Origin: Motilibacter peucedani
GTDB taxonomy: Bacteria; Actinomycetota; Actinomycetes; Motilibacterales; Motilibacteraceae
Assembly: GCF_003634695.1 (NCBI RefSeq)
Contig: NZ_RBWV01000009.1
Span: forward strand, 620,001-684,000
Reading direction: 5' to 3'
DNA length: 64,000 nucleotides
The notes under the pieces are model-generated. The model made no database searches. It saw only the letters and a program-made list of their open reading frames with translations, and was not told the origin of the DNA. Shown piece after piece: positions 37,037 through 47,136 of the stretch; position 1 is the first letter of the stretch, and every line of letters starts with the position of its first letter. Made by a program: the position numbers and the translations under genes.

Positions 37037-37899
37037 CGTCGCCACGTGTAGACCTCTTCCGGCTCGGGCTCGAAGATGCGGGCTGCACCGATGCCGGGCA
37101 GCTGGGCCAGCGCGCGGTACTCCGACGCCATCGCGACCCACTGCTCGGTCACGGCGAGGATCGCGGGCTTGCAGGCGATGGCGTCGCGCACGACTGCGAA
37201 CGTGTCGGCCGTGGTGACGACCAGCGTGTAGAAGCCGTCGAAGGTCTCGCACAGCAGGCGCAGCGACTTCTCGAGGTCGTTGCCCTCGGCCATGCGGGCG
37301 GCGAGGAAGCGCGCGCCGACCTCCGAGTCGTTGTCGGAGTCGAACACCGCACCCTCTGCGATCAGCTCGCGCCGGATCGTCGCGTGGTTGGCGAAGGACC
37401 CGTTGTGGACCAGGCACAGGTCGTCGGCCACGGAGAAGGGGTGGCTGTGAGCGGAGGTCACCGCCGACTCGGTCGCCATGCGCGTGTGCGCCAGGCCCTG
37501 CCAGCCCTGGCGGCTGCCCAGCGCGATGTCGACCGCCAGCTGGTCCGGGTGGCCGGTGCCCTTCAGCACCGCGAGCTCGTGTCCCCGGCCGATGACGGTC
37601 GCCTCGGGGAAGGCCTGCCGGGCCAGCAGCTCGAGCTCGGCAGGTTCCCTGCTGCCCCGCACGACCGTCGTCTCACCGGCCACGACGGTGCTGAGGTCCG
37701 CGTCCGCCGCAGGGTCGTCGACGCCCAGCAGCGACACGGCCGACAGACCGGGCGGCGTGAGGTCCGGGTCGCCGTAGAGCGCGACGCCGGCGGAGTCGGG
37801 CCCGCGCTCGCAGACCTGGTGGAGCATGGCCGCCATCAGCGAGCCGAGCTGGGGGTGGAGGGCTGGGTCGAACAGCTGCAGCCCGGCGATGCCGCACAT
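37033..37899 (-). CDS. Class II glutamine amidotransferase subunit (GlxB/MgsA-like)
   Basis: A 288-residue N-terminal-nucleophile amidotransferase. The mature enzyme would start at Cys2 (MCGIAGLQLF). Other conserved residues are in GLAHTRMATESAVTSAHSHPF and CLVHNGSFANHATIRREL (Asn-Gly oxyanion). It corresponds to the glutaminase domain of glutamate synthase as a separate polypeptide. In N-methylglutamate synthase the homologous subunit MgsA releases methylamine from gamma-glutamylmethylamide rather than ammonia from glutamine. It starts at ATG 37899, 33 bases after the synthetase gene. Confidence 0.85.
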   Translation of the reverse strand: MCGIAGLQLFDPALHPQLGSLMAAMLHQVCERGPDSAGVALYGDPDLTPPGLSAVSLLGVDDPAADADLSTVVAGETTVVRGSREPAELELLARQAFPEATVIGRGHELAVLKGTGHPDQLAVDIALGSRQGWQGLAHTRMATESAVTSAHSHPFSVADDLCLVHNGSFANHATIRRELIAEGAVFDSDNDSEVGARFLAARMAEGNDLEKSLRLLCETFDGFYTLVVTTADTFAVVRDAIACKPAILAVTEQWVAMASEYRALAQLPGIGAARIFEPEPEEVYTWRR

Positions 37900-37932
37900 G
37901 GGCGGTGGGGTCCTCTCGGTGGACGGAGCGGG

Positions 37933-39318
37933 TCAGACGGCGGTCAGGTAGCGGTCGATCTCCCACGGGCTGACGGCGCCGTGCCAGTCGTAGAACTCCT
38001 CGCGCTTGAGCTCGGCGTAGTAGTCGCTCACGCCGGCACCGGGGTCGACCGAGTCGAGCACGCCGCGCAGCACCGGGCTGGCCTCGAGCGCGGCGACCGC
38101 GTCCAGCAGCGTGCGCGGGAGGCTGTGCGGCGCCGCAGTGCCCGGGGCACCCGGATCGAGCCCGCGCTGCACGCCGTCGAGCCCGGCGCCCAGGGCGGCG
38201 GCCGCGGCGAGGTAGGAGTTGGCCGACCCGTCCCCGGCGCGCAGCTCGACGCGGTGGGCGTCGGGGACGCGGACCATGTGGGTGCGGTCGTTGCCGCCGT
38301 AGCTCGCCTGCCGCGGCGCCCAGGTGGCGCCCGACGCGGTCGTCGTTGCGCCGGTGCGCTTGTAGGAGTTGACGGTCGGCGCGATGAGCGCGTGCAGCGC
38401 CGGGGCGTGCTCGAGCAGGCCAGCGACGAAGGAGTACGCGGTGGGCGAGAGCCCGAGGCCGTGCGGGTCGTCGCCCGTGCCCGGGAAGAGCGCTTCGCCC
38501 TCGCGCCACAGCGACAGGTGCAGGTGCATCCCGCTGCCCGTGCGGTCGGAGAAGGGCTTGGGCATGAACGTGGCCGTCATGCCGCGCTGCTCCGCGAGCA
38601 CCTGGATGACGTAGCGCAGGGTCACGACACGGTCTGCAGTGGTCAGCACGTCGGCGTGGAGGAAGTTCTTCTTGAACTGGCCGTTGCCGTCCTCGTGGTC
38701 GCTGGCGTAGGGCGACCAGCCGAGCCCGGCCATCACGTCCGACACCGTCGTGAGGTGGTCGAGCATGCGGGTCAGCCCGCGGGCGTCGTAGCACGGTCGT
38801 GCCGCGTCGTCGCGCGCGTCGGCCGGCACGAGCGAGCCGTCGCTGGCGCGGTGGACGAGGAAGTACTCGATCTCGGCGCCGGCGACCAGCTCGAGCCCCT
38901 CGCGCCGGGCGCGGTCGATCATCGAGCGGAGGATCACGCGCGGCGCGTAGGCGTAGGGCCGGCCCTCGACGTGCGGGTCGCAGTGGACGATCGCCAGGCC
39001 GGGGCGCACGCTCGGGATGGGCGTGTAGGAGCGCACGTCCGGGACCGCGACGATGTCGGGATCGCGCGGCTGCTGGCCCATCGCACCGGCGGCGTAGCCG
39101 GCGAAGCCGACCCCGTCGGCCTCGAAGGCGTCGGCAGCGGTGACGGGCACGAGCTTCGCGCACGGCTTGCCCGTCAGCGTCGTGAACGTCGCGAGCAGGA
39201 ACCGTACGCCGTCGGCCGCCGCCCGCTCGGCGAGGCTCGGTCCTGCTGCGGGCGCCGGGCGGTCCGCGCCGTCGAGGGTCGAGCCGTCGATCACGGGTGC
39301 GTCGAGGGAGAGGGTCAC
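37933..39318 (-). CDS. Type III glutamine synthetase / gamma-glutamylmethylamide synthetase homologue
   Basis: A 461-residue ligase of the glutamine synthetase superfamily (GlnT/GmaS branch). Conserved blocks: LTGKPCAKLVP, GVGFAGYAAGAMGQQP, GAEIEYFLV (metal Glu), YASDHEDGNGQFKKNF, ATFMPKPFSDRTGSGMHLHLSLW, TVNSYKR, YGGNDRTHMVRVP and ELRAGDGSANSYLAAAA. The YASDHED.NGQFE/K-NF segment is characteristic of this branch and not of ordinary GlnA. It should join glutamate with ammonia or, as in GmaS, methylamine using ATP. GTG 39318 was chosen because CGGAGG sits six bases upstream; ATG 39339 is possible. It heads the six-gene operon. Confidence 0.85.
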   Translation of the reverse strand: MTLSLDAPVIDGSTLDGADRPAPAAGPSLAERAAADGVRFLLATFTTLTGKPCAKLVPVTAADAFEADGVGFAGYAAGAMGQQPRDPDIVAVPDVRSYTPIPSVRPGLAIVHCDPHVEGRPYAYAPRVILRSMIDRARREGLELVAGAEIEYFLVHRASDGSLVPADARDDAARPCYDARGLTRMLDHLTTVSDVMAGLGWSPYASDHEDGNGQFKKNFLHADVLTTADRVVTLRYVIQVLAEQRGMTATFMPKPFSDRTGSGMHLHLSLWREGEALFPGTGDDPHGLGLSPTAYSFVAGLLEHAPALHALIAPTVNSYKRTGATTTASGATWAPRQASYGGNDRTHMVRVPDAHRVELRAGDGSANSYLAAAAALGAGLDGVQRGLDPGAPGTAAPHSLPRTLLDAVAALEASPVLRGVLDSVDPGAGVSDYYAELKREEFYDWHGAVSPWEIDRYLTAV

Positions 39319-39339
39319 GAGTTGCCTCCGGTCCACCAT

Positions 39340-39358
39340 CAGGAGCCGATGTCTCCTG
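39340..39358 (-). promoter_or_regulatory. Candidate operator at the head of the amine operon
   Basis: CAGGAG-N7-CTCCTG is a perfect 6-bp inverted repeat with a seven-base centre, 22 bases before the chosen synthetase start and overlapping the alternative ATG. Position and size suit a dimeric XRE regulator such as the one at the operon end. A CGGCGT-GTT-ACGCCG hairpin (39382-39396) just upstream may end the ABC operon. Confidence 0.4.
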
Positions 39359-39414
39359 ACAGTGAACCGGTGGCGGATGTCCGGCGTGTTACGCCGACGT
39401 GAGATCCGCCGGCG

Positions 39415-40512
39415 TCAGCTGAAGTCCCGACCCACCCGCCAGAAGCACAGCCCGCACAGCAGTGCCGAGGCGAGGAGGAGCAGCCCGGTCTCGCGCAGCT
39501 GCAGCGCCCAGAAGTGCGAGGCCGGCTGGATCACCACCAGCTGCCGGTAGCCCTCGTTGCGCAGCCGGGTGAAGCAGGCCTGGCGGGCCGCGTCACCACC
39601 CTGCTGCGCGGTCCGGGTGACCGGGCCGCTGGGCGGCGGGCCCTGCGACACGTCGGGCGGCGGGCCGCCGCCGCAGTCGAAGACCCACGCCGGCAGCGAC
39701 TGCACCACCGAGCCGGTGCCGTCGACGGTGTCGCTGGTGAGCTGCCAGTCGCCCGAGCCCGCACCGTCGACCACCAGGCGGGTGATCGACGAGGCAGGGT
39801 CCCGGGGCCCGTCGCCGCGGGCCTGTATCCCGGCGAAGTTCTCGGCCGTCACGACCAGTGTGCGCCGCTCGGGAGCGACCAGGCGCGCCCGCAGCTCCAT
39901 CGGCACCAGCACCTGCACGACGGCGACGAGGGCCAGGGTGAGGCCCATCGCGAGGACGCTGCGCCGCAGCAGCAGGCCGAAGGTCGCCCCCACGGCGAGG
40001 GCGAACAGCGCGTAGCCGACCGGGACGATGCCCCGCGTACCGAACAGGACCGGGTCCATCCGCGGCGCGGAGAACCGGCCGGCCCCGTGCCCGCGGGCGA
40101 CGGCGAGGTCGATCGGGTGCGCCCACCAGCCGACCGCGAAGGTGAGCACCGCCGTCCCGGCCGCCACCAGAGCGGCGGCGACGGCGAGCTTGGTCGCCAG
40201 CCACCGCGTACGCGTCGTGCTCTGGGTCCACGCCAGGCGGAACGTGCCGGACTCCAGCTCGCGGGCGAGCAGCGGCGCTCCCCAGAACGCACCGACGAGC
40301 CCCGGCAGCAGCAGCAGGAGGAGCCCGCCGACGACGTAGAGCAGCCGCTCGGTGCGGTCGAACTGCAGCTGGGACAGGAAACCCGCCCCGGCGCTGCTGC
40401 GCAGGTCGCGGATGCGCGGGCCGGTCGCCCCCACTGCCACGAGGGCGACGAGCGCCGCGGCGGCCAGGACGGCAGCCTGCGTGCGCAGCTGGCGCCAGCT
40501 CAGCCAGGTCAT
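39415..40512 (-). CDS. ABC transporter permease, ABC-2-like
   Basis: A 365-residue membrane protein with about six hydrophobic segments (near residues 15-32, 62-82, 105-128, 155-175, 180-200 and 335-355) and a large extracytoplasmic region at about 205-330 with cysteines (FDCGGGPP, RQACFTRLR). ARELESGTFRLAWTQSTTRTRWLATKL matches the coupling region of actinobacterial ABC-2 permeases. No substrate can be named. ATG 40512 overlaps the ATPase stop (ATGA). It is last gene of a GntR-ATPase-permease operon. Confidence 0.82.
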   Translation of the reverse strand: MTWLSWRQLRTQAAVLAAAALVALVAVGATGPRIRDLRSSAGAGFLSQLQFDRTERLLYVVGGLLLLLLPGLVGAFWGAPLLARELESGTFRLAWTQSTTRTRWLATKLAVAAALVAAGTAVLTFAVGWWAHPIDLAVARGHGAGRFSAPRMDPVLFGTRGIVPVGYALFALAVGATFGLLLRRSVLAMGLTLALVAVVQVLVPMELRARLVAPERRTLVVTAENFAGIQARGDGPRDPASSITRLVVDGAGSGDWQLTSDTVDGTGSVVQSLPAWVFDCGGGPPPDVSQGPPPSGPVTRTAQQGGDAARQACFTRLRNEGYRQLVVIQPASHFWALQLRETGLLLLASALLCGLCFWRVGRDFS

Positions 40513-41408
40513 CGCAGTGCCTCCAGTGCTGGGGTCGGGGCGGCGCCCGGGCGGGCCTCGGGCGCCATGTAGGCGAGCACCAGGTCCTCGAGCGTCAGGG
40601 AGTCGACCGCCCACACGGGGTCGAGGACGGGGCGCTCGGTCCGCACGATGAAGCTGGACTGCCGGTCGGTGTGCCGCGCGGAGACGACGTGCTGGTCGGC
40701 CGGCAGCGACGCGGCGTCGCGGCGGGGGCCGGTGAGGCGCACGTGCGTGGTGAGCAGGGTGTCGATGTCCCCGGCGACCTGCACGCGCGAGTCGACGAGG
40801 ACCACGACGTAGTCGCACGCCCGCTCGACGTCCGAGACGACGTGGGACGAGAGCACGACGCTGAGCTCCTGCTCGGCGACCGCCTCCATGAGGTCCTGGA
40901 GGAACTCCCTGCGCGCCAGTGGGTCCAGGCTCGCGACGGGCTCGTCGAGCACGAGCAGCTCCGGCCGCTTGGCCACCCCGAGGGTGAGCGCCAGCTGAGC
41001 GCGCTGGCCGCCGCTCAGCCGGCCGGCCCGCTGCGCCGGGTCGAGGCCGAGCCGCGAGACCCGGCGCTCGGCGAGCTCCTGGTCCCAGGTGCCGGCGTTG
41101 AGGCGCGCCCCGAGGCGCAGGTGGTCGGCGACGCTGAAGGCGGCGTACGTGGGGGTGTCCTGCGCGACGTAGCCGACCCGCGCGAGCTGGCCGGCGTCTC
41201 CTGCGGGCGTCCCGCCGAGCACGCGGATCGCGCCGGTCGTGGGACGCAGGAGTCCCACGGCGAGGTTGAGCAGCGTGCTCTTGCCGGCGCCGTTGGGCCC
41301 GACCAGCCCCACCACGCGCCCCGCGGGCACCTCGAGCGTGCAGTCGGTCAGCGCCCAACGCCGCCGGTACCTCTTGCCCAGGCCCTCGGCCTGGAGCACG
41401 GCAGTCAT
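40509..41408 (-). CDS. ABC transporter ATP-binding protein
   Basis: A 299-residue ABC ATPase. Walker A GLVGPNGAGKSTLLNL, Q loop VGYVAQDTPTYAAFS, signature LSGGQRAQLAL, Walker B LLVLDEPVASLD and switch His in VVLSSHVVSDVE are all present. The C-terminal extension after about 220 is typical of drug or lipid exporter subunits. ATG 41408 overlaps the GntR stop (ATGA) and its own stop overlaps the permease start. YtrA-type GntR genes commonly precede this kind of exporter in Gram-positive bacteria, often responding to cell-wall stress; the ligand here is unknown. Confidence 0.92.
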   Translation of the reverse strand: MTAVLQAEGLGKRYRRRWALTDCTLEVPAGRVVGLVGPNGAGKSTLLNLAVGLLRPTTGAIRVLGGTPAGDAGQLARVGYVAQDTPTYAAFSVADHLRLGARLNAGTWDQELAERRVSRLGLDPAQRAGRLSGGQRAQLALTLGVAKRPELLVLDEPVASLDPLARREFLQDLMEAVAEQELSVVLSSHVVSDVERACDYVVVLVDSRVQVAGDIDTLLTTHVRLTGPRRDAASLPADQHVVSARHTDRQSSFIVRTERPVLDPVWAVDSLTLEDLVLAYMAPEARPGAAPTPALEALR

Positions 41409-41797
41409 GCGATGTCCTCCTGTGCGGCTGATCGGACGGTGCTGCGGAAGAGCGCCTCGATCGACTCGTCGTCGAGCCCGGCGCGGCGGGCCTTCGCCAG
41501 CCAGCGCGCCAGCTCGTGGCGCAGGGGACCGTGGGCGGCGAGGCTGGTGTCGGTGAGCGTGCGGGTCACGAACGTCCCGAGGCCCGGGCGCGGGCTGACC
41601 AGGCCGTCGCGCTCGAGCTCGCGATAGGCCTTGAGCACGGTGTTGGGGTTGATGGCCAGCACCGCGACGACGTCCTTCACCGTCGGCAGCTGGTCGCCCT
41701 CGCGCAGGATGCCGAGCCGGAGGGCGTGGCGCACCTGCTGCACGATCTGCAGGTAGGGCGAGACGCCCGAGCGGCCGTCGAGGTGGAACTCGATCAT
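41405..41797 (-). CDS. GntR-family regulator, YtrA type
   Basis: A 130-residue short GntR regulator. The winged helix is complete (SPYLQIVQQVRHALRLGILREGDQLPTVKDVVAVLAINPNTVLKAYRELERDGLVSPRPGLGTFV), followed by only about 50 residues of helical tail, the YtrA subfamily layout. Such proteins repress their own operon with an ABC exporter. ATG 41797 has GGAG five bases before it; GTG 41803 overlaps that ribosome site. The AT-rich inverted repeat just upstream (41808-41829) is its likely operator. Confidence 0.9.
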   Translation of the reverse strand: MIEFHLDGRSGVSPYLQIVQQVRHALRLGILREGDQLPTVKDVVAVLAINPNTVLKAYRELERDGLVSPRPGLGTFVTRTLTDTSLAAHGPLRHELARWLAKARRAGLDDESIEALFRSTVRSAAQEDIA

Positions 41798-41807
41798 CGC
41801 CACTCCA

Positions 41808-41829
41808 TTGCACTAGATGAATAGCACAA
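41808..41829 (-). promoter_or_regulatory. Likely YtrA-type operator/promoter
   Basis: TTGCACTA (41808-41815), six bases and TAGCACAA (41822-41829) form an inverted repeat matching at TTG/CAA and CTA/TAG. It stands out as an AT-rich island in a 73% GC background, directly before the GntR gene, as expected for autoregulation. Confidence 0.5.
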
Positions 41830-41936
41830 TAAGACTCCCGTCCCCGGTGCGGCGTCAAGGGCCTCGTGCGCAGCGGGTTCGCTAGCGTTCGCAGCGGGTC
41901 GGCGCGGAGCAGTGCCGCCGTGAGGGAGGAACGCCC

Positions 41937-44264
41937 GTGGACCGCCGCTTCCAGCTCGACACCTCACCGGTCGCGCACCCCGACGCGGTGCTGCAGGGGG
42001 ACACCTGGCGCATCACCGTGCTGGCCGAGGGTCTCGTGCGCCTCGAGTGGGCGGCCGACGGTCGCTTCGAGGACCGCGCGTCGGTGCTCGCCCTGCACCG
42101 CGACCTGCCGGTGCCGGAGTTCACCGTCACCGAGACCCCGCAGGTGCTCGAGGTGACGACCGAGCGGTTCCGGCTCGTCTACGACCGCGGGCCGTTCAGC
42201 CCGTCGGGGCTGAGCCTCCAGGTGCGCGGGAACATCTCGAGCTACCACAGCGTCTGGCGCTTCGGTGAGCCCGCGGGCGACCTCGGCGGCACCGCCCGCA
42301 CGCTCGACATGGCCGACGGCCGACTGCCGCTCGGGCCCGGCGTCGTGTCGAGGTGGGGCGTCGCCGAGCTCGACGACTCGGCCTCGCTGCTGCTCGACGA
42401 CGACGGGTGGGTGGCGCCGCGCGACGGGAGTCGCATCGACGTCTACGTCTTCGCCTACGGCCGCGACCACCAGGCCGCGCTCGATGCGTTCTACTCGCTG
42501 TCGGGCCGGCAGCCCGTGCTGCCGCGGTGGGCGCTGGGCAACTGGTGGAGCCGCTACAAGGCCTACACCGCTGATGAGTACCTCGCGCTGCTCGACCGCT
42601 TCGACGAGGAACGGCTGCCGTTCTCGGTGGCTGTGCTCGACATGGACTGGCATCCCGTGGCATCGGTCGACCCGGTCCACGGCAGCGGCTGGACGGGATA
42701 CAGCTGGAACCGCGAGCTCTTCCCCGACCCGCGCGCCTTCCTGGCCGAGGTGCACCGCCGCGGCTACCGCGTCACCCTCAACGTGCACCCGGCCGACGGC
42801 GTACGCGCCTTCGAGGACGCCTACGCGGACCTGTGCCGCGCGCTCGGGCGCAACCCCGACAGCGGCTCGCCGATCGCCTTCGACGTCACCGACCCCGACT
42901 TCATGACCGCCTACTTCGACGTGCTGCACCGCCGGCTCGAGGACGACGGCGTCGACTTCTGGTGGGTCGACTGGCAGTCGGGCCCGTTCTCGCGGGTGAC
43001 GGGCATCGACCCGCTGTGGGTGCTCAACCACTTCCACTTCCTCGACAGCGCGCGTGACGGGGGGCGGCCGCTGACGTTCTCGCGCTACGCCGGACCGGGC
43101 AGCCACCGCTACCCCGTCGGGTTCTCGGGCGACTCGCTCATCACCTGGGCCTCGCTCGACTTCCAGGCGGAGTTCACGGCCACCGCCAGCAACATCGGCT
43201 ACGGCTGGTGGAGCCACGACATCGGCGGACACCTCTTCGGCGTGCGCGACGACGAGCTGGCGCTGCGGTGGTTCCAGCTCGGCGTCTTCTCGCCGATCCT
43301 GCGGCTGCACTCGTCGAGCAACCCCTTCCTGGTCAAGGAGCCGTGGAACTTCGGTGCCGAGACGGCCGCGGCGATGGGCGACGCGCTGCGGCTGCGCCAC
43401 CGGCTGGTGCCCTACCTGCACTCGATGAACCACCGCGCCGCGACCGAGGGCATCCCGCTCGTGCGACCGATGTACTACCTCGACGGCTGGGCGCCGGAGG
43501 CCTACTCCGTGCCCAACCAGTTCGAGTTCGGCTCCGAGCTCGTGGTCGCGCCGATCACCTCACCGCGCGACCCGGTGACGCTGCGCGGGTCCGTACGCGC
43601 GTGGCTCCCGCCCGGCACGTGGGCCGACCTCCTCACGGGGCTTGTCTACGACGGCGGGCGCGAGCTGGTCCTGCACCGCGACGACCGCTCGGTGCCCGCC
43701 CTGGTGAAGGCCGGCGGCATCGTGCCGCTGGCCGCCGAGGACGACCTGCGCGCCGACCGCAACCCCGAGCGGTTCGAGGTCGTGGTGGTGCCGGGGGCCG
43801 ACGGTGCGTTCGTGCTCGTCGAGGACGACGGCACGGGCAGCAGCACCGAGACGATCCCGACGGTGCGCACGCCGCTCGTGTGGGACCAGTCCGCCGGCAC
43901 GTTGACGATCGGCCCGGCGGAGGGCGCCACTGGCGCGGTCCCGCCGACGCGCACCTGGACCGTCACCCTGCTCGGCGCCGACGACCAGACCGGCCGGCGC
44001 AGCGTGACAGTGGCCGACGCGCCCGTGGACGCGGCGGTGACGGTGGCGTTCGAGCCGGGGCTGCAGCCGCGTACGTCTGCGGTGCGCGAGCGCCTGCTCG
44101 ACCTGGTCGACCGGGCGCAGCACCCCTACGAGGACAAGAGCGCGATGTGGGCGGTCCTCGAGTCGGAACTGCCGCCCGCCGCCCAGCTGGGTGCGCTCCA
44201 GGCGCAGGGCGTCACCGGCGCGCTGCTCTCCGCCGTCACCGAGCTGCTCACCGCCCGGGCCTGA
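41937..44264 (+). CDS. Glycoside hydrolase family 31 protein (alpha-glucosidase/xylosidase-like)
   Basis: A 775-residue GH31 enzyme. After an N-terminal beta-sandwich (1-190) the TIM barrel has GNWWSRYKAYTADEYL, VLDMDWHPV, FWWVDWQSG with the catalytic-nucleophile Asp, and FSGDSLITWASLDFQAEF with the acid/base Asp. NIGYGWWSHDIGG and SPILRLHSSS are further family blocks. The C-terminal beta domains end with an unusual helical tail. Substrate specificity within alpha-glycosides is not clear. No signal peptide, so cytosolic. GTG 41937 follows GGGAGGAA, and TAGCGT (41883-41888) may be its -10. It is monocistronic, followed by the palindrome array. Confidence 0.88.
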   Translation: MDRRFQLDTSPVAHPDAVLQGDTWRITVLAEGLVRLEWAADGRFEDRASVLALHRDLPVPEFTVTETPQVLEVTTERFRLVYDRGPFSPSGLSLQVRGNISSYHSVWRFGEPAGDLGGTARTLDMADGRLPLGPGVVSRWGVAELDDSASLLLDDDGWVAPRDGSRIDVYVFAYGRDHQAALDAFYSLSGRQPVLPRWALGNWWSRYKAYTADEYLALLDRFDEERLPFSVAVLDMDWHPVASVDPVHGSGWTGYSWNRELFPDPRAFLAEVHRRGYRVTLNVHPADGVRAFEDAYADLCRALGRNPDSGSPIAFDVTDPDFMTAYFDVLHRRLEDDGVDFWWVDWQSGPFSRVTGIDPLWVLNHFHFLDSARDGGRPLTFSRYAGPGSHRYPVGFSGDSLITWASLDFQAEFTATASNIGYGWWSHDIGGHLFGVRDDELALRWFQLGVFSPILRLHSSSNPFLVKEPWNFGAETAAAMGDALRLRHRLVPYLHSMNHRAATEGIPLVRPMYYLDGWAPEAYSVPNQFEFGSELVVAPITSPRDPVTLRGSVRAWLPPGTWADLLTGLVYDGGRELVLHRDDRSVPALVKAGGIVPLAAEDDLRADRNPERFEVVVVPGADGAFVLVEDDGTGSSTETIPTVRTPLVWDQSAGTLTIGPAEGATGAVPPTRTWTVTLLGADDQTGRRSVTVADAPVDAAVTVAFEPGLQPRTSAVRERLLDLVDRAQHPYEDKSAMWAVLESELPPAAQLGALQAQGVTGALLSAVTELLTARA

Positions 44265-44282
44265 CCGCCCCGGAGCCGAGCC

Positions 44283-44387
44283 CCACGACGTCGTGGTCCC
44301 TGGTCGCCGCTCCCGGGCCACGGAGCACCACGATGTCGTGGTCCCGGGCGGTCGCCAGAGGGCCATGGGGACCCACGACGTCGTGGG
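44283..44387. repeat. Three palindromes at an exact 45-bp period
   Basis: CCACGAYGTCGTGG occurs at 44283-44296, 44328-44341 and 44373-44386; start-to-start distance is 45 bp both times. The third copy extends to a perfect 16-bp palindrome, CCCACGACGTCGTGGG. Copies 1 and 2 also share TCCC after the core and GGGCCAYGG about 18 bases later, so the unit is a tandem repeat and not only three sites. It fills the gap between the GH31 stop and the clpB operator. Possible roles are protein-binding array, cruciform or terminator. Confidence 0.75.
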
Positions 44388-44388
44388 A

Positions 44389-44411
44389 AGTTGAGTGGAA
44401 TGGGCTCAACT
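44389..44411 (+). promoter_or_regulatory. HAIR operator of clpB
   Basis: TTGAGT-N7-GCTCAA (44391-44409), within a wider AGTTGAG/CTCAACT inverted repeat, matches the HspR-associated inverted repeat. It lies 60 bases before the clpB ATG and is nearly identical in form to the dnaK copy at 21010-21028. ClpB is a known HspR target in Streptomyces and mycobacteria. Confidence 0.8.
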
Positions 44412-44470
44412 CTGGGTACGTTGGACCTGGTGAAGCCCGACCCCCGACCGCATGGAGTGCACCCCAGACC

Positions 44471-47053
<2,583 letters not shown>

Positions 47054-47060
47054 GCCGGGC

Positions 47061-47090
47061 TGTGGGACCGCTGGTCACAGCGGTCCCACA
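47061..47090 (+). terminator. Strong hairpin after clpB
   Basis: TGTGGGACCGCT (47061-47072), a six-base loop and AGCGGTCCCACA (47079-47090) form a perfect 12-bp stem eight bases after the clpB stop. It is the strongest terminator-like hairpin in the window, but has no U tract. Confidence 0.65.
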
Positions 47091-47136
47091 GTGGTGCCAC
47101 ACCGGCACGACAGCAGCGGCCCCGAACGTGGGGGGC

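Noticed and set aside
44191-44394. Small plus-strand open frame with a 15-residue His-Asp-Val-Val repeat
   Set aside because: It starts inside the GH31 gene in another frame, has no ribosome site, and its repeats simply reflect the 45-bp DNA array; the opposite strand encodes a similar repeat.
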